Source: Candidatus Jordarchaeum sp. LHC_1308 (GTDB lineage Archaea > Asgardarchaeota > Jordiarchaeia > Jordiarchaeales > Freyrarchaeaceae). From it: a DNA stretch of 43,637 bases. Below are positions 7,814 to 16,593 of this stretch, piece after piece. Where the stretch lies: NCBI GenBank assembly GCA_019057675.1, contig JAHLWX010000005.1, positions 1 to 43,637 of the forward strand. The letters run 5' to 3'. The stretch's first letter is position 1. Each line of letters opens with the position of its first letter. Below the pieces are notes generated by a model. It saw only the letters and a list, made by a program, of their open reading frames with translations. It did not search any database and had not been told where the DNA came from. The translations under genes and the position numbers were made by a program.

Positions 7814-9691
7814 ATGTCCACCTCGTTAGTTGAGGCGGGGGCTGCACGCCTCGTAGTGGAGAGTGTTATATTGTGGCGTGATTTTTTTGGCAGGCTTGAG
7901 AGGGCTCAGCTGGGCTCGGAGGTAAGGGACAATTTCTTGGGGGGTTTGGCTGTGGCCTCAGCCATTTATGGTGACGCTGAAAAAGCGGTGGGGTTCCTTG
8001 ACAGAGTTAGGAACGCACGCGTTTACGTGGATGCCGCCCTAGGTGTTGCCGCCGAGCTCTGCTTGAAGGGTTTCACAGAGAAGGCGGAGGAGCTGGTCAG
8101 AGAGTGTTTAAGGAGGGAGAGCGAGCTGAGCCCAGGTGAGGTTGGAGCGTTGGCTCCGAGGTTTGCGTATATTAAGACGCTAACCGAGGGGGTCGCCGAG
8201 GGGTTAAGGGTGGCAGAAGGGGAGGGGGGATTGTGGCGTTGCCGCGCAATATTAGCCGTTGCCTCGGCCATAATAGATGGGGGTATGAGTGGCCTTGACG
8301 ATGTTCTTGACGAGTTTAACGCAGGTGTAAGGTGGGTTTTTGATGAGGAGAGGGCGGGTATCCTACTGGAGGCGGGAAGACTACTGCTTGAAGCGGGGAA
8401 AGCTGAGGCGGCCAGAGGAATGCTTAGGAAGGCGGCTGAGGATGCTGTGAACCTCTATGATGACTTCTTGAAGAGGATGATCTTGTCGAGTTTGGTTCCC
8501 GTGATGATTGATGCCGGGATGTTCGGGGACGCCGTGGTTCTCTCCGGTGTCTTAGGCCTAGCAGGGCTAAAGTACCTAGAAAGAATCGGCGAGGCGGCTG
8601 GTGCAAGCGTCGTTGACATGCCATTTTATGCTCTAGACGCTTATGGTAAGGCAGTTCTGGCCCTTAAGGGGGCTGAGGTGAGCCTCAGCAGCGGAGCCAT
8701 TGCTAGGGCAGCCGAGTTCATTGGGGGGCTTTCAGGGCGTTCGTGGTATCCTGAGCTCCTAGCGAGGCTCGCCGCCGTGCAAGCGAAAACAGGAGAGAAA
8801 AGGGAGGGGGAGGTTAACGTCAGGGTAGCCTTGGAGTTGGCGAGGGGGGCACAGCTTGTGAGGGTTGCCGAGGTTGTTGCTGAGGAATACGCTGGCCACG
8901 CTGAAGGGGCGCTTGAGAGGGCGTGCAGGGAAGCTGAGGGGGTGAGAAAAGATGAGAGGGTCTTGGTGTTGATGAGGGCTGCAGCGGCATGGTCAAGAAT
9001 TGGAAGGGAGGAGAAGGCTGCAGAGTGCTTTGAGGAGGCGGCTAAGCTGACGGCTGAGCTTGGCTCGGGAGAACTTTTCGTTGAGCTTTCGAGAAGCTTG
9101 GCTTCGTCTAGAAGCCCAGAAGAAGCGCTTAGGCTTTTAAGGTGGCTGGACGAGGAAAGCAGGCTAGCTCTCTTAGCTCAAACCGCCTCCTTCCTAGTGG
9201 AGGAGGGTAGAGTGGAGGAGGGGGTGAAGCTGGCTGAGGCGGCGCGTCTCATGGCGGAGCGGGGAGCGGCGGCGCTTCCTTCAATGATACAGCTGGCAGC
9301 TGCCTTCTCGAGGAAGGGGATGGTTGGAGAGGCACAAAAAATCGCACCGGTAATAGCTGAGGGAATAGTGAAGACCGCTGCAAGAGGCGGCGTAGAGGCT
9401 CTGAGGCTTCTTAACTTAGCACTGGGACTTGCTCCACGCCTGAGGCTCCTAGCTAGGAGGGAGGAGGGAAAAGTCTCCCTTGTCCTGCTCAACAAGGGAG
9501 GCGGGTGCGTCAACGTCCGCGTTGAGACAGGCGGGCTTACGGCATCATTGGAAGAGCTGGGATCGAAGGGGGTTGCCCGCCTAGAGCTGGCGTGCTCCTC
9601 TATTTCGCCTTTCGACGGAAGGGTTAAAGTAAAGTTTGAGGACGCTTTTGGTGTTGAGGAGTGCGTTTTTAGGCTTAGGGCTTTGACGTAA
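7814..9691 (+). CDS. Large alpha-solenoid (TPR-like) repeat protein
   Basis: A 625-residue protein whose first 540 residues are a run of helical hairpins of about 30-40 residues rich in Ala, Glu, Leu and Arg (for example GREEKAAECFEEAAKLTAELG, AEEALRLLRWLDEES-like units), typical of TPR or related solenoids used for protein binding. The last 80 residues switch to beta-strand character (KVSLVLLNKGGGCVNVRVE and onwards), suggesting a small C-terminal sandwich domain. No signal peptide or membrane segment. A TATAAAA at 7805-7811 lies so close to the ATG at 7814 that the true start may be the GTG at 7856. No specific family recognised. Its stop overlaps the convergent B3/B4 gene. Confidence 0.7.
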   Translation: MSTSLVEAGAARLVVESVILWRDFFGRLERAQLGSEVRDNFLGGLAVASAIYGDAEKAVGFLDRVRNARVYVDAALGVAAELCLKGFTEKAEELVRECLRRESELSPGEVGALAPRFAYIKTLTEGVAEGLRVAEGEGGLWRCRAILAVASAIIDGGMSGLDDVLDEFNAGVRWVFDEERAGILLEAGRLLLEAGKAEAARGMLRKAAEDAVNLYDDFLKRMILSSLVPVMIDAGMFGDAVVLSGVLGLAGLKYLERIGEAAGASVVDMPFYALDAYGKAVLALKGAEVSLSSGAIARAAEFIGGLSGRSWYPELLARLAAVQAKTGEKREGEVNVRVALELARGAQLVRVAEVVAEEYAGHAEGALERACREAEGVRKDERVLVLMRAAAAWSRIGREEKAAECFEEAAKLTAELGSGELFVELSRSLASSRSPEEALRLLRWLDEESRLALLAQTASFLVEEGRVEEGVKLAEAARLMAERGAAALPSMIQLAAAFSRKGMVGEAQKIAPVIAEGIVKTAARGGVEALRLLNLALGLAPRLRLLARREEGKVSLVLLNKGGGCVNVRVETGGLTASLEELGSKGVARLELACSSISPFDGRVKVKFEDAFGVEECVFRLRALT

Positions 9692-10388
9692 AGTAACTTT
9701 CTAGCCTGCCTGCAGATGCGGCCCTCGCAATTCTGTCCGTGACTTTCACTGCTTCCTCAAGGAGGCTCACCGGGACTCCAGGGACGCCGTAGGCAACGAG
9801 TATGGCTTCCCTCGTATCCTCGGTTATCTTCGTCCTTTCAGAGTCCCTGTAGGGGTATATTGATACTATCCCTTCCTCGTCTGATACCACTATTTCGTTA
9901 CCGTTTAAGGGCTTCGGCGACGGCATGCCTATACCCTGAAAGAGCTCTCCCAGCCCAGCGAATCTAACCATGAGGCTTCCCCTGATCCTGTTGATGTCGT
10001 ATGCTCCCAAGGTGACGCCTGTTATAGCTGACGCTAAGTTGTAGGAGTTCACGAACTTGTTGATGCGCCAGATGCTTCCGTCTCCCAGCACTCTTCTTAT
10101 AAGCGCTTCCGAAGCGGGTCTTTGCTTCGTGGGGTCTATTGACAGGCGCCAGTAGAAGTCCCTGTAGGCTCTCACCACCGGGTCATGCTTGAGCGATTCA
10201 AGCGTGTACTTTCCTTTTATTTCCTCGAAGGCCTCAGCCTCCAAGCGCCCAATTTCGTCGAACCGCTTCTCAGCATTAATGCCGGTGAACTTTGCGATGA
10301 CCATCACAAGCTGCGGGTAGGCGGACTTAACTCTAGGATGCCATTCGACCCTGATGAAAGGAGGTGGGGCTGACAACGAAATCACCAT
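9675..10388 (-). CDS. Stand-alone B3/B4 tRNA-editing-like domain protein
   Basis: A 237-residue protein of the B3/B4 domain family, which is otherwise found as the editing module of the beta subunit of phenylalanyl-tRNA synthetase. Typical features are the YRDFYWRLSIDPTKQRPASEALIRR segment (split here: YRDFYWRLSID then PTKQRPASEAL), NSYNLASAITGVTLGAYDINRIRG and a late VSDEEGIVSIYPYRDSE strand pair. Free-standing versions are widespread in archaea and bacteria and may clear mischarged tRNA, but activity is rarely proven. It is divergent from the HDAC-like gene with 59 bases between starts, and overlaps the 3' end of the solenoid gene by 17 bases. Confidence 0.82.
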   Translation of the reverse strand: MVISLSAPPPFIRVEWHPRVKSAYPQLVMVIAKFTGINAEKRFDEIGRLEAEAFEEIKGKYTLESLKHDPVVRAYRDFYWRLSIDPTKQRPASEALIRRVLGDGSIWRINKFVNSYNLASAITGVTLGAYDINRIRGSLMVRFAGLGELFQGIGMPSPKPLNGNEIVVSDEEGIVSIYPYRDSERTKITEDTREAILVAYGVPGVPVSLLEEAVKVTDRIARAASAGRLESYFTSKP

Positions 10389-10447
10389 AAGGCGGTTGGC
10401 AAGGTAAGAGTAATATGCCTTTGGTTTTATAGAAACCCGGTGGAGGG

Positions 10448-11209
10448 GTGAAATTGAAGGTCGTCTACCATGAAAAGTATAGGACTGTCTACTCCGGCGA
10501 CCCGGCTTCAGCTCCGGGGAGGATCGAGGCGATATACGAGGCGTTAAAGGACGAGTTCGAGTTCGTTGAGGCGAGGCCGGCCAGCGAGGATGATGTGAGG
10601 CTAATACATGACCGGCACCACGTGGACTATGTTAAACGAGACAGCGTTCTATTTGAGGTGGCGTTGCTCGCCGTCGGCGGAGCCGTGATGGCATCCGACA
10701 TGGCTATGAGCGGCGAGCCCGCCTTCGGCCTCATAAGGCCACCAGGGCACCATGCAAGTCCCGGGTCAAGCTGGGGGTTCTGCTACTTCAACAACATAGC
10801 GATAGCCGTGGAGAGACTCGTAAGAAGGGGTGAAGTGAAGAGTGCGCTCATAGTTGACTTCGACCTCCACTACGGTGACGGGACGGCTAACGCCTTCTCC
10901 GGGCGAACAGACGTCAAATACATACACCCTGAGGGGGACAGCGGTGAGACTTACATGGAGAACACTAAGATGTCCCTTTCACTACTAAGAGGAGACTTCG
11001 ACTTGTTGGGCGTGTCGGCTGGGTTTGACAGGCATGTGGAAGATTGGGGCGGGCTCCTCACCACAGATGATTATAGAGAGCTGGGCTCCCTTCTGAAGGA
11101 ATTCTCGGAGAAGAAGTGTGGAGGCAGGAGGTTCGCCGTCCTAGAGGGTGGGTACAACCACAATGTTCTGGGAAGAAACGTGAAAGCTTTCCTCGAGGGG
11201 TTCAAATAA
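10448..11209 (+). CDS. Compact histone deacetylase-family amidohydrolase
   Basis: A 253-residue zinc amidohydrolase of the HDAC / acetylpolyamine amidohydrolase superfamily. All catalytic elements are visible: RPPGHHA with the His101-His102 dyad, GFCYFNNIAIA, the zinc ligands Asp139 and His141 in DFDLHYGDGT, Asp194 in SAGFD, and Tyr236 in EGGY. Family enzymes remove acetyl groups from lysines or polyamines. It is shorter than the usual 310-340 residues, with loops trimmed between the motifs. GTG start with GGAGGG directly upstream. Archaeal targets could be chromatin proteins or polyamines; the sequence does not say. Confidence 0.87.
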   Translation: MKLKVVYHEKYRTVYSGDPASAPGRIEAIYEALKDEFEFVEARPASEDDVRLIHDRHHVDYVKRDSVLFEVALLAVGGAVMASDMAMSGEPAFGLIRPPGHHASPGSSWGFCYFNNIAIAVERLVRRGEVKSALIVDFDLHYGDGTANAFSGRTDVKYIHPEGDSGETYMENTKMSLSLLRGDFDLLGVSAGFDRHVEDWGGLLTTDDYRELGSLLKEFSEKKCGGRRFAVLEGGYNHNVLGRNVKAFLEGFK

Positions 11210-11328
11210 GTCACCACAGCATAAAGGCAACTTGCACGTATTCATTAAAGGCGAGGCGCTGAAGAGAAATGTTTAAAAAAATTAATATAGAGGAGTGTGT
11301 AGAGAGCGGGTGCTGATTTGGGGGAGAG

Positions 11329-12450
11329 GTGGTTGTGTCTTTAAGGGAGAAAGTCGTCGGGTTCCTTCGTGATAACATGAAGTTGTCCATGCTTATGAAG
11401 GAAAGCCTGCATGTTTTTTCAAGGTTCACTGAGGAGCCTTACAGGAATTTTATGATGGGGCATTTACATGACCGCTTGATGAGATACTGTGAAATTACTC
11501 GTTCTCTGCTGGGCTTCTTAGAGGAGTATATTTCCCTGTGCTTCACTGCTAAAAGGTTTTTCTTGGACCTGCTTTACGCCATAAGGCTGGAGAGAGTTTA
11601 CCGCAACGTTCTGCAGGAAGATGGTTTTCTCTCTGGAGCTAAGGTAAACGCTGTTGACGCTTCTTTTCTGAGGTTACATGTGAAGTTGACCATAAACGTT
11701 CTCGCCCCCTCCATAGATATGACGCTTAAGGGGTTCCCTTTAGACGAGCTGGAGGGGGAGGCGGAAGAAGTTGAATCCAAGTTTATACTGGAGCTAATCT
11801 CCAAGATCAGGGTGCAGGCTGATTACTGGGATAGATGCGTGGATCACTTAAACATTCTACTGGAAAAAATTGATTTTGGGGGCATCGAGGAGGTCGTTGA
11901 AAAGGTGAAGGATTTACTTGGAGCATTAAGACCGTTCTTGAGAATCGGCGAGGAGGCGCTCAGCCAAATAACTTCTAAGCTGGGCGTCGAGGAAGAAGGT
12001 GAAATACTCGTACTGATGAAGGATTTGTCGGAGATAACAAAGGAGTTCCTAGAAAAGTGGAGGGAGAGTCACGAGGCGACCATGAACTACTTGAGGTTCG
12101 TTTTATTCATGGCTTGGGGCAACGTTAATTATGGATTGGAAAAATGGGGCGAGGTTATTCAAGGAAAAAATATTGAGGAATTGGTTCCTGATTATTTGTC
12201 TCCGAAAGATGTATTCTTCGCCGCTTCACGGGCGATGATAGAGCTAAACGAGGCCACTGACGCGAGCAGGATACAAATCGAGAGGCTGCAGCACTTCTCC
12301 AGAATTGCGGGGATGCTTGAAAGCAGTGTTCTGACGGCGCTAGCTGAGGAGATGAAAAAGAGGTTTGAAATGTTTAAGGAGTTCCAGCAGAACATCTTCA
12401 AGAAACTTGAAGAGATAAGGGTCGTGGCGGAAAAACAAGTCCAACAGTAA
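11329..12450 (+). CDS. Long helical / coiled-coil protein, unknown
   Basis: A 373-residue protein I do not recognise. It is almost wholly helical, with no signal peptide or membrane span. The C-terminal third (about 300-373) has heptad-like spacing (LEEIRVVAEKQVQQ end, KKRFEMFKEFQQNIFKKL) suggesting a coiled coil. A good promoter-like stretch (GTTTAAAAAAATTAATATAG, 11271-11290) and a GGGGGAGAGGTG ribosome site precede the GTG start; GTG 11335 is an alternative. It shares its helical, scaffold-like look with the coiled-coil protein at 40.2 kb but I see no sequence relation. Confidence 0.68.
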   Translation: MVVSLREKVVGFLRDNMKLSMLMKESLHVFSRFTEEPYRNFMMGHLHDRLMRYCEITRSLLGFLEEYISLCFTAKRFFLDLLYAIRLERVYRNVLQEDGFLSGAKVNAVDASFLRLHVKLTINVLAPSIDMTLKGFPLDELEGEAEEVESKFILELISKIRVQADYWDRCVDHLNILLEKIDFGGIEEVVEKVKDLLGALRPFLRIGEEALSQITSKLGVEEEGEILVLMKDLSEITKEFLEKWRESHEATMNYLRFVLFMAWGNVNYGLEKWGEVIQGKNIEELVPDYLSPKDVFFAASRAMIELNEATDASRIQIERLQHFSRIAGMLESSVLTALAEEMKKRFEMFKEFQQNIFKKLEEIRVVAEKQVQQ

Positions 12451-12591
12451 TCTGATTCAGAAAGCAGCGGTGACGGGCATCAAAACTTTGAGGGATACGC
12501 GGATTTTGCGGTTTAACTTCATTTGGAGCTCTTATTTGAGTGGGGGATAATGATGAGTGTGCCCTGATCCTGATCTTTGCCTTGAACTTTT

Positions 12592-13515
12592 TCATAGGCG
12601 TTGCCTGAGATGTTCCGGTTGGAGAAGGCCCCGTCCTAGCTCGGGGTTCGACTCTAGTATGTCTATGTGGATGTCCAAGAAGTTTAGGAGGTCTTCTTTT
12701 TCGTCTGGCAGCTTCCCGTTCACTGGTAGGTAGTTGGAGACGTGGTCGCTCAGGAACCAGCTTGAAACGTTGAGCTCCTCTATGAGGAGTCTCGTCTCCT
12801 TGAGCACTTCGAGGGGAGACGACGCCTTGAACTCCCCGCTGGCAACCTTCTCGTAGAGTGGTGTTCCGGGTATTGGAACTAGTGTTCGAACCCTTATGAA
12901 CGTCGGGTTTATCCTGTTCAGCGCCTTAGCCGTCTCAGAAGCGTGTCTTTTCCACCCATCCTTTCCACCTAAGCCTAGTATAACATACTCCGTGAGCTCG
13001 AATCCTGCCTCTACAGCCTTTCTTCCAGCCTCCACCATTTCGCCCGCCGTAGCACCCTTACACATATACTTCAGAAGCTGGTCGTCACCCGTCTCGAGCC
13101 CAACGTGCAGCCTAGTTAACCCCGCCTCCCTCAGCGCCACAAGGTCATCCAGCGGCTTGTGAAGTATAGTCTTAGCCCTAGCGTAGCTCGTTACCCTCCT
13201 CAGCCCCGGAAACACCTTGCGGGCGAACCTCAGAACCTCGACCAACTCTTCAGTTTTCATAACGAGGGAGTTACTGTCCCCGATGAACATCGTTGGGCGA
13301 GGGCCAAAAATGCTCATGGCAACCATGATGTCTCTCTTAATTTCCTCAACCGGCCTACGGGAGAAACGCATACCCTTGTACATCACGCAGAAAGCACACC
13401 TGTTCCACGGACAACCACGAGTAGCCCTCAAAAGGATGCTCCCAGCTTCAGATGGAGGCCTGAATGGAGGAAAGTCATAGTCTACCCCGGAAACCAAAAA
13501 GACCACCAAAGACAC
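12592..13515 (-). CDS. Radical SAM protein with CX4CX2C cluster motif
   Basis: A 307-residue radical SAM enzyme that would bind a 4Fe-4S cluster and cleave S-adenosylmethionine. The cluster motif GCPWNRCAFC (about 34-43) is CX4CX2C rather than the classic CX3CX2C, a variant seen in COG1032-type proteins. Downstream are FIGDSNSL, the SAM-binding HVGLETGDDQLL and a late VRTLVPIPGTPLYEK strand. There is no B12-binding domain at the N-terminus. It is a single gene convergent with the coiled-coil gene. Substrate unknown; superfamily assignment is firm. Confidence 0.86.
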   Translation of the reverse strand: MSLVVFLVSGVDYDFPPFRPPSEAGSILLRATRGCPWNRCAFCVMYKGMRFSRRPVEEIKRDIMVAMSIFGPRPTMFIGDSNSLVMKTEELVEVLRFARKVFPGLRRVTSYARAKTILHKPLDDLVALREAGLTRLHVGLETGDDQLLKYMCKGATAGEMVEAGRKAVEAGFELTEYVILGLGGKDGWKRHASETAKALNRINPTFIRVRTLVPIPGTPLYEKVASGEFKASSPLEVLKETRLLIEELNVSSWFLSDHVSNYLPVNGKLPDEKEDLLNFLDIHIDILESNPELGRGLLQPEHLRQRL

Positions 13516-13613
13516 ATTAGAAAACCCGACTTTAAAGTATTACCACACCATGCTAACACCAAGGGAAAAAATGAGAGGAGAGCCAGCACCGTTTTCTGGT
13601 TGGTGATGTAACG

Positions 13614-14084
13614 TTACGAGTAAACTAGGTATTTCCTCTTCCTTAGTCCTATGGCTACCTCCACAGCGTATATCAGGGCTGTCGCCGCCACGACGTAAGC
13701 CAAAAGCATTATGGTGCCCTTCACATCCAAGACCGCCGTGATGCCAATTCCCCGCACGAAAAGCTCCATGGGATAAAAGAGGTTAACTAGCAGTATTCCC
13801 GGGAAGGACGAAATCCATAGTGCCGTGATAAGGCTCCTAGCTACACCCGCCATCCCATGCCCTACACATTCTTCTTTAAAAAGCCCCAGCAGGAAGAGCG
13901 TGCCCGCAGCAGTAATTCCAAGAAGCACCACTGGAATCGGGCTAAACGGGTAGAATACACCCCACTTCAAAAGGAGCTGACTAACGAAGTCGAGAATCCA
14001 CAAGGGCACGACCACGTAGCCTAGAATGCCGAAGAACATGAATATAAAACCCTTAACAACAGCTTTAATCGCTCCCACAGTCAC
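13614..14084 (-). CDS. Four-span membrane protein, unknown
   Basis: A 156-residue protein with about four hydrophobic segments (roughly 10-38, 46-68, 82-104, 122-146), a charged KEECVGHG loop and a basic C-terminal tail. It starts six bases after the stop of the upstream sequon-rich membrane protein gene, so the two form an operon and probably a complex. No family recognised. Confidence 0.6.
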   Translation of the reverse strand: MTVGAIKAVVKGFIFMFFGILGYVVVPLWILDFVSQLLLKWGVFYPFSPIPVVLLGITAAGTLFLLGLFKEECVGHGMAGVARSLITALWISSFPGILLVNLFYPMELFVRGIGITAVLDVKGTIMLLAYVVAATALIYAVEVAIGLRKRKYLVYS

Positions 14085-14090
14085 CCCCCA

Positions 14091-14879
14091 CTAAACAGTG
14101 TATTTTACAGGCCAAACGAAGACGAACGGCTTAGTGAAATTGAAGGCCAAGGTATATTCCCCCGGGAGTAGAGACCCTGTTAAGGTGTAGGTCAGGGTGG
14201 TGTTGAAGTCTCCGAGCGGAACAGTTCCAGAGTAAGAGACATCGTTCGTTATTTTGGTGCCATTGGGATTGAGTATGTAGGAAGTGAACTCCAGCTGGTA
14301 TTCCTGAAACTTGTTAGTGAAGGAGAAGGACGCGTTGACCTGGGAAGGTGGAACCATTTCAAGTTTGGTTATGGTGAAGTTGTACATGGGTGAGCCTATT
14401 TCTAGGGGGATTTTGATCGTTCCTGCGAAGCCTACTCTTGAGTTGAGGTATCTGAACATTATGAAGACGTCATACTGGAAGAAGACGCTGCCGCTAATAA
14501 ACTTCGTGACTGCTTCCTCGGTGATGCGTGAAAAGTTGGCGTAGAACGTGATCTTTAGTGGGATGGCGGATTTGGCGGGGATCATCGTCGATATTTGTGG
14601 AACCTCGATCATCGATTCTCCGGCGTCGTTCACCATCCTGAAGTATATTATGATGTTTTCTACAGGAGAGAAGCCCGAGTTAACCACTATTACCGGAAAC
14701 GTTGCGTTGAAAGCGCCTCCGCTTGTATCTATTAATGGAGGCTCAAATGGGGATGGAGCAACAAGGATGTTAGGCGGCAGGAGGAAGAATGCCCCGAGCA
14801 ACGAGTAAATGAACACCGACGAGACGGCGATGAAACCGATGAATTTCAGAAAGCGCATAAGCCAAGCCAAGGCTTTCAC
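14091..14879 (-). CDS. Membrane-anchored extracytoplasmic protein, sequon-rich
   Basis: A 262-residue protein with one N-terminal hydrophobic segment (about 12-36) and an external beta-rich domain. Outside the anchor I count seven N-x-S/T sequons (NAT, NFS, NFT, NAS, NGT, NTT, NFT), as expected for an archaeal surface protein modified by N-glycosylation. The alternating hydrophobic pattern with NSGFSPVENIIIYFRM suggests CARDB-like or immunoglobulin-like strands, but this is not certain. GTG start; an AT-rich TATA region (14912-14926) lies upstream. It is the first gene of a two-gene unit with the four-span protein. Confidence 0.62.
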   Translation of the reverse strand: MKALAWLMRFLKFIGFIAVSSVFIYSLLGAFFLLPPNILVAPSPFEPPLIDTSGGAFNATFPVIVVNSGFSPVENIIIYFRMVNDAGESMIEVPQISTMIPAKSAIPLKITFYANFSRITEEAVTKFISGSVFFQYDVFIMFRYLNSRVGFAGTIKIPLEIGSPMYNFTITKLEMVPPSQVNASFSFTNKFQEYQLEFTSYILNPNGTKITNDVSYSGTVPLGDFNTTLTYTLTGSLLPGEYTLAFNFTKPFVFVWPVKYTV

Positions 14880-14975
14880 TCTTCAACCCGTTTTACGGTA
14901 AAAAAAAACATTTTAAAATAATATAGTCTTTCAGAGATAAAACTTTCGTAATGGAAACTTTATGGTTGAAGGAGA

Positions 14976-14983
14976 GTTTAAAA
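14976..14983 (+). promoter_or_regulatory. TATA-like box of the uracil-DNA glycosylase gene
   Basis: GTTTAAAA lies 39-46 bases before the GTG at 15022. Transcription would start near 15005, just upstream of the AGGAGG ribosome site. Confidence 0.4.
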
Positions 14984-15021
14984 TCTGAGAGATCGAAGAT
15001 GGAACAACAGGAGGAGTTGGC

Positions 15022-15597
15022 GTGGAGGAGGCGGACACTCTAAAGTTGCTGGAGGAGCTCAGGATTAAAGCTGAAAGGTGTACTAAGTGTCCGCTATCCG
15101 CCACCCGGAAAAAGGTCGTCTTCGGGGAGGGCGGAGTTAGGCTACGCGTCATGATGATTGGTGAAGCTCCAGGGAGAGAAGAAGACGCCCAAGGAAAACC
15201 GTTCGTCGGGCGTGCTGGCAAATTACTCGACGAGATACTTCACAACCTTGGAGTCGGTAGGGAGAACATATACATAACTAACGTCGTCAAGTGTAGGCCC
15301 CCCGGAAACAGGCCTCCGAGGAGAAGCGAGGTTGAGGCATGCGAGGAGTACCTCTTAGGGCAATTTAGCGCAATTAAGCCGAGGCTGGTGATGCTCCTAG
15401 GAGGAATTGCACTTAAAGCCATTCTAGGCGAGCACTACTCTATCACTTATATTAGAGGAAGGCATATTGTGAAGGAGGGGGTCGTTTTCCTTCCAACACT
15501 ACACCCAGCCTCAGCCCTTTACAACCCTAAAAACAGGGAGTTAATCGAGGAGGACATAAGAAAGTTCAAGGCATTGCTCGACGAGTTAAACCAGTAA
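15022..15597 (+). CDS. Uracil-DNA glycosylase, family 4 (4Fe-4S)
   Basis: A 191-residue thermophile-type uracil-DNA glycosylase that removes uracil from DNA at the start of base excision repair. The four cluster cysteines are at 20 and 23 (ERCTKCPL), 91 (VKCRPPGNR) and 107 (VEACEEY). The catalytic/water-binding motif GEAPGREED begins at residue 47 and the minor-groove motif HPASALYN at 161. Length is typical. The start is a GTG at 15022 with AGGAGG 7 bases upstream, and a GTTTAAAA box at 14976-14983 gives a plausible promoter. Confidence 0.93.
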   Translation: MEEADTLKLLEELRIKAERCTKCPLSATRKKVVFGEGGVRLRVMMIGEAPGREEDAQGKPFVGRAGKLLDEILHNLGVGRENIYITNVVKCRPPGNRPPRRSEVEACEEYLLGQFSAIKPRLVMLLGGIALKAILGEHYSITYIRGRHIVKEGVVFLPTLHPASALYNPKNRELIEEDIRKFKALLDELNQ

Positions 15598-15937
15598 ATC
15601 AGGAACCCTGGAGGGTTAAGAAGAAGAGAAAGAGAACCACTACAAATTCTGCCACAACGAATTTTATGGTCGACTGTAGCCGTACGCCCAACCATTCCAC
15701 CAGGAAACTTTCCATGACACTCAACAGTTTCTTTGACAGTTACTAGGGGGCTTACTAATGTTCGCTCTTTTTTGTTTCGCTTCATAAACACAAAAACGCA
15801 AACAGATGTAACGAGAGATTGGCTTGTAAAAAACACGTAGAACACCGAAAGGACAAGATAAAAATTCCGCTTTAACTTACTTTAACTTATAAAAGGCAAT
15901 CACCAAATCCTTGAATAAGTGTTATTTACGTTTTTCA
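15598..15937. other. Intergenic stretch without recognised gene
   Basis: This 340-base gap lies between convergent genes. I find no credible coding frame. It has a T-run around 15770-15776 that could end the upstream transcript, and a tandem direct repeat CTTTAACTTA (two adjacent copies, about 15872-15889) followed by TATAAAAGG. The TATA-like motif points to the plus strand, where no gene follows. Confidence 0.4.
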
Positions 15938-16303
15938 TTATATTTTTGGCGAGTATATGGCATAATCTAGAAGAGCATCCCTGTCGCCTCTCTCCACGGC
16001 CCTGATGATATTTAAGATCTCAAAACCGGGGGAATATTTCTTTATTAATTCGCCTATGACGCAGATCATTAAGGCCTTAGCAGTGCTTTTAAACCCTCCG
16101 AGCACCTTAACCAGCCAGTCATACGACTTCCTAGGGTTCTCTATGAGGGCTTTCACTACTTCACTTATTTTCTCCGAGCCAAACTCTTCTACTGCTGCCT
16201 TGTGTATGATATCAAAGTAAAAACTACCCCGACTTAATCCAAGATTTTTTGTGGTTTCGATTAACTTTTCCGCTATTATTTCATAGATATTTGTTAATTC
16301 CAT
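15938..16303 (-). CDS. Small helical protein, unknown
   Basis: A 121-residue, wholly helical soluble protein that I do not recognise. It has amphipathic segments such as KISEVVKALIENPRKSYDWLVKVLGGFKS (read in two pieces) and no motif. Coding is supported by an ATG with GGTGATC upstream, a perfect archaeal Shine-Dalgarno core, and a TATA-like element (reverse strand of 16349-16360). Its AT-rich codon use differs from its GC-richer neighbours, which may mean recent acquisition. Confidence 0.6.
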   Translation of the reverse strand: MELTNIYEIIAEKLIETTKNLGLSRGSFYFDIIHKAAVEEFGSEKISEVVKALIENPRKSYDWLVKVLGGFKSTAKALMICVIGELIKKYSPGFEILNIIRAVERGDRDALLDYAIYSPKI

Positions 16304-16593
16304 AATTGATCACCGTGGGATATGCGACATTCAATAATGTTAAATTTGATTATAAATGTTTTCGTAAAACAATCATTTTGTTTGTAAATGTGAAGTATTC
16401 ATGTGCCAATTAATTAATTTTTTATCATTTAACGAATAAAAATACAAAAAATTATGAAAAATTAAGATTAATGAGAAATTCTTGTCAAGGGAAGATGGCT
16501 TCTCCATGCCTCAAGCGCCGCTTGTTTTCAGGGAAACTTTTTTCTTTTTGCCGTGTGGTTTTAGTGTTGTAGCTTTTTCTGGCGGGTGATGGA
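16304..16593. other. AT-rich divergent promoter region
   Basis: About 290 bases between the divergent small helical protein and the YjbQ gene. It is very AT-rich between 16320 and 16480 and carries the likely TATA element of the minus-strand gene (16349-16360). I see no coding frame and no clear RNA gene. A T-run (about 16540-16556) precedes the YjbQ gene. Confidence 0.4.

Noticed and set aside
12549-12575. Possible C/D box RNA (ATGATGA followed by CTGA)
   Set aside because: The spacing between boxes is too short for a guide and no second box pair or closing stem is visible.
15519-15845. Minus-strand frame overlapping the end of the uracil-DNA glycosylase gene
   Set aside because: Partly antisense to a conserved gene, with no recognisable domain and no ribosome site.
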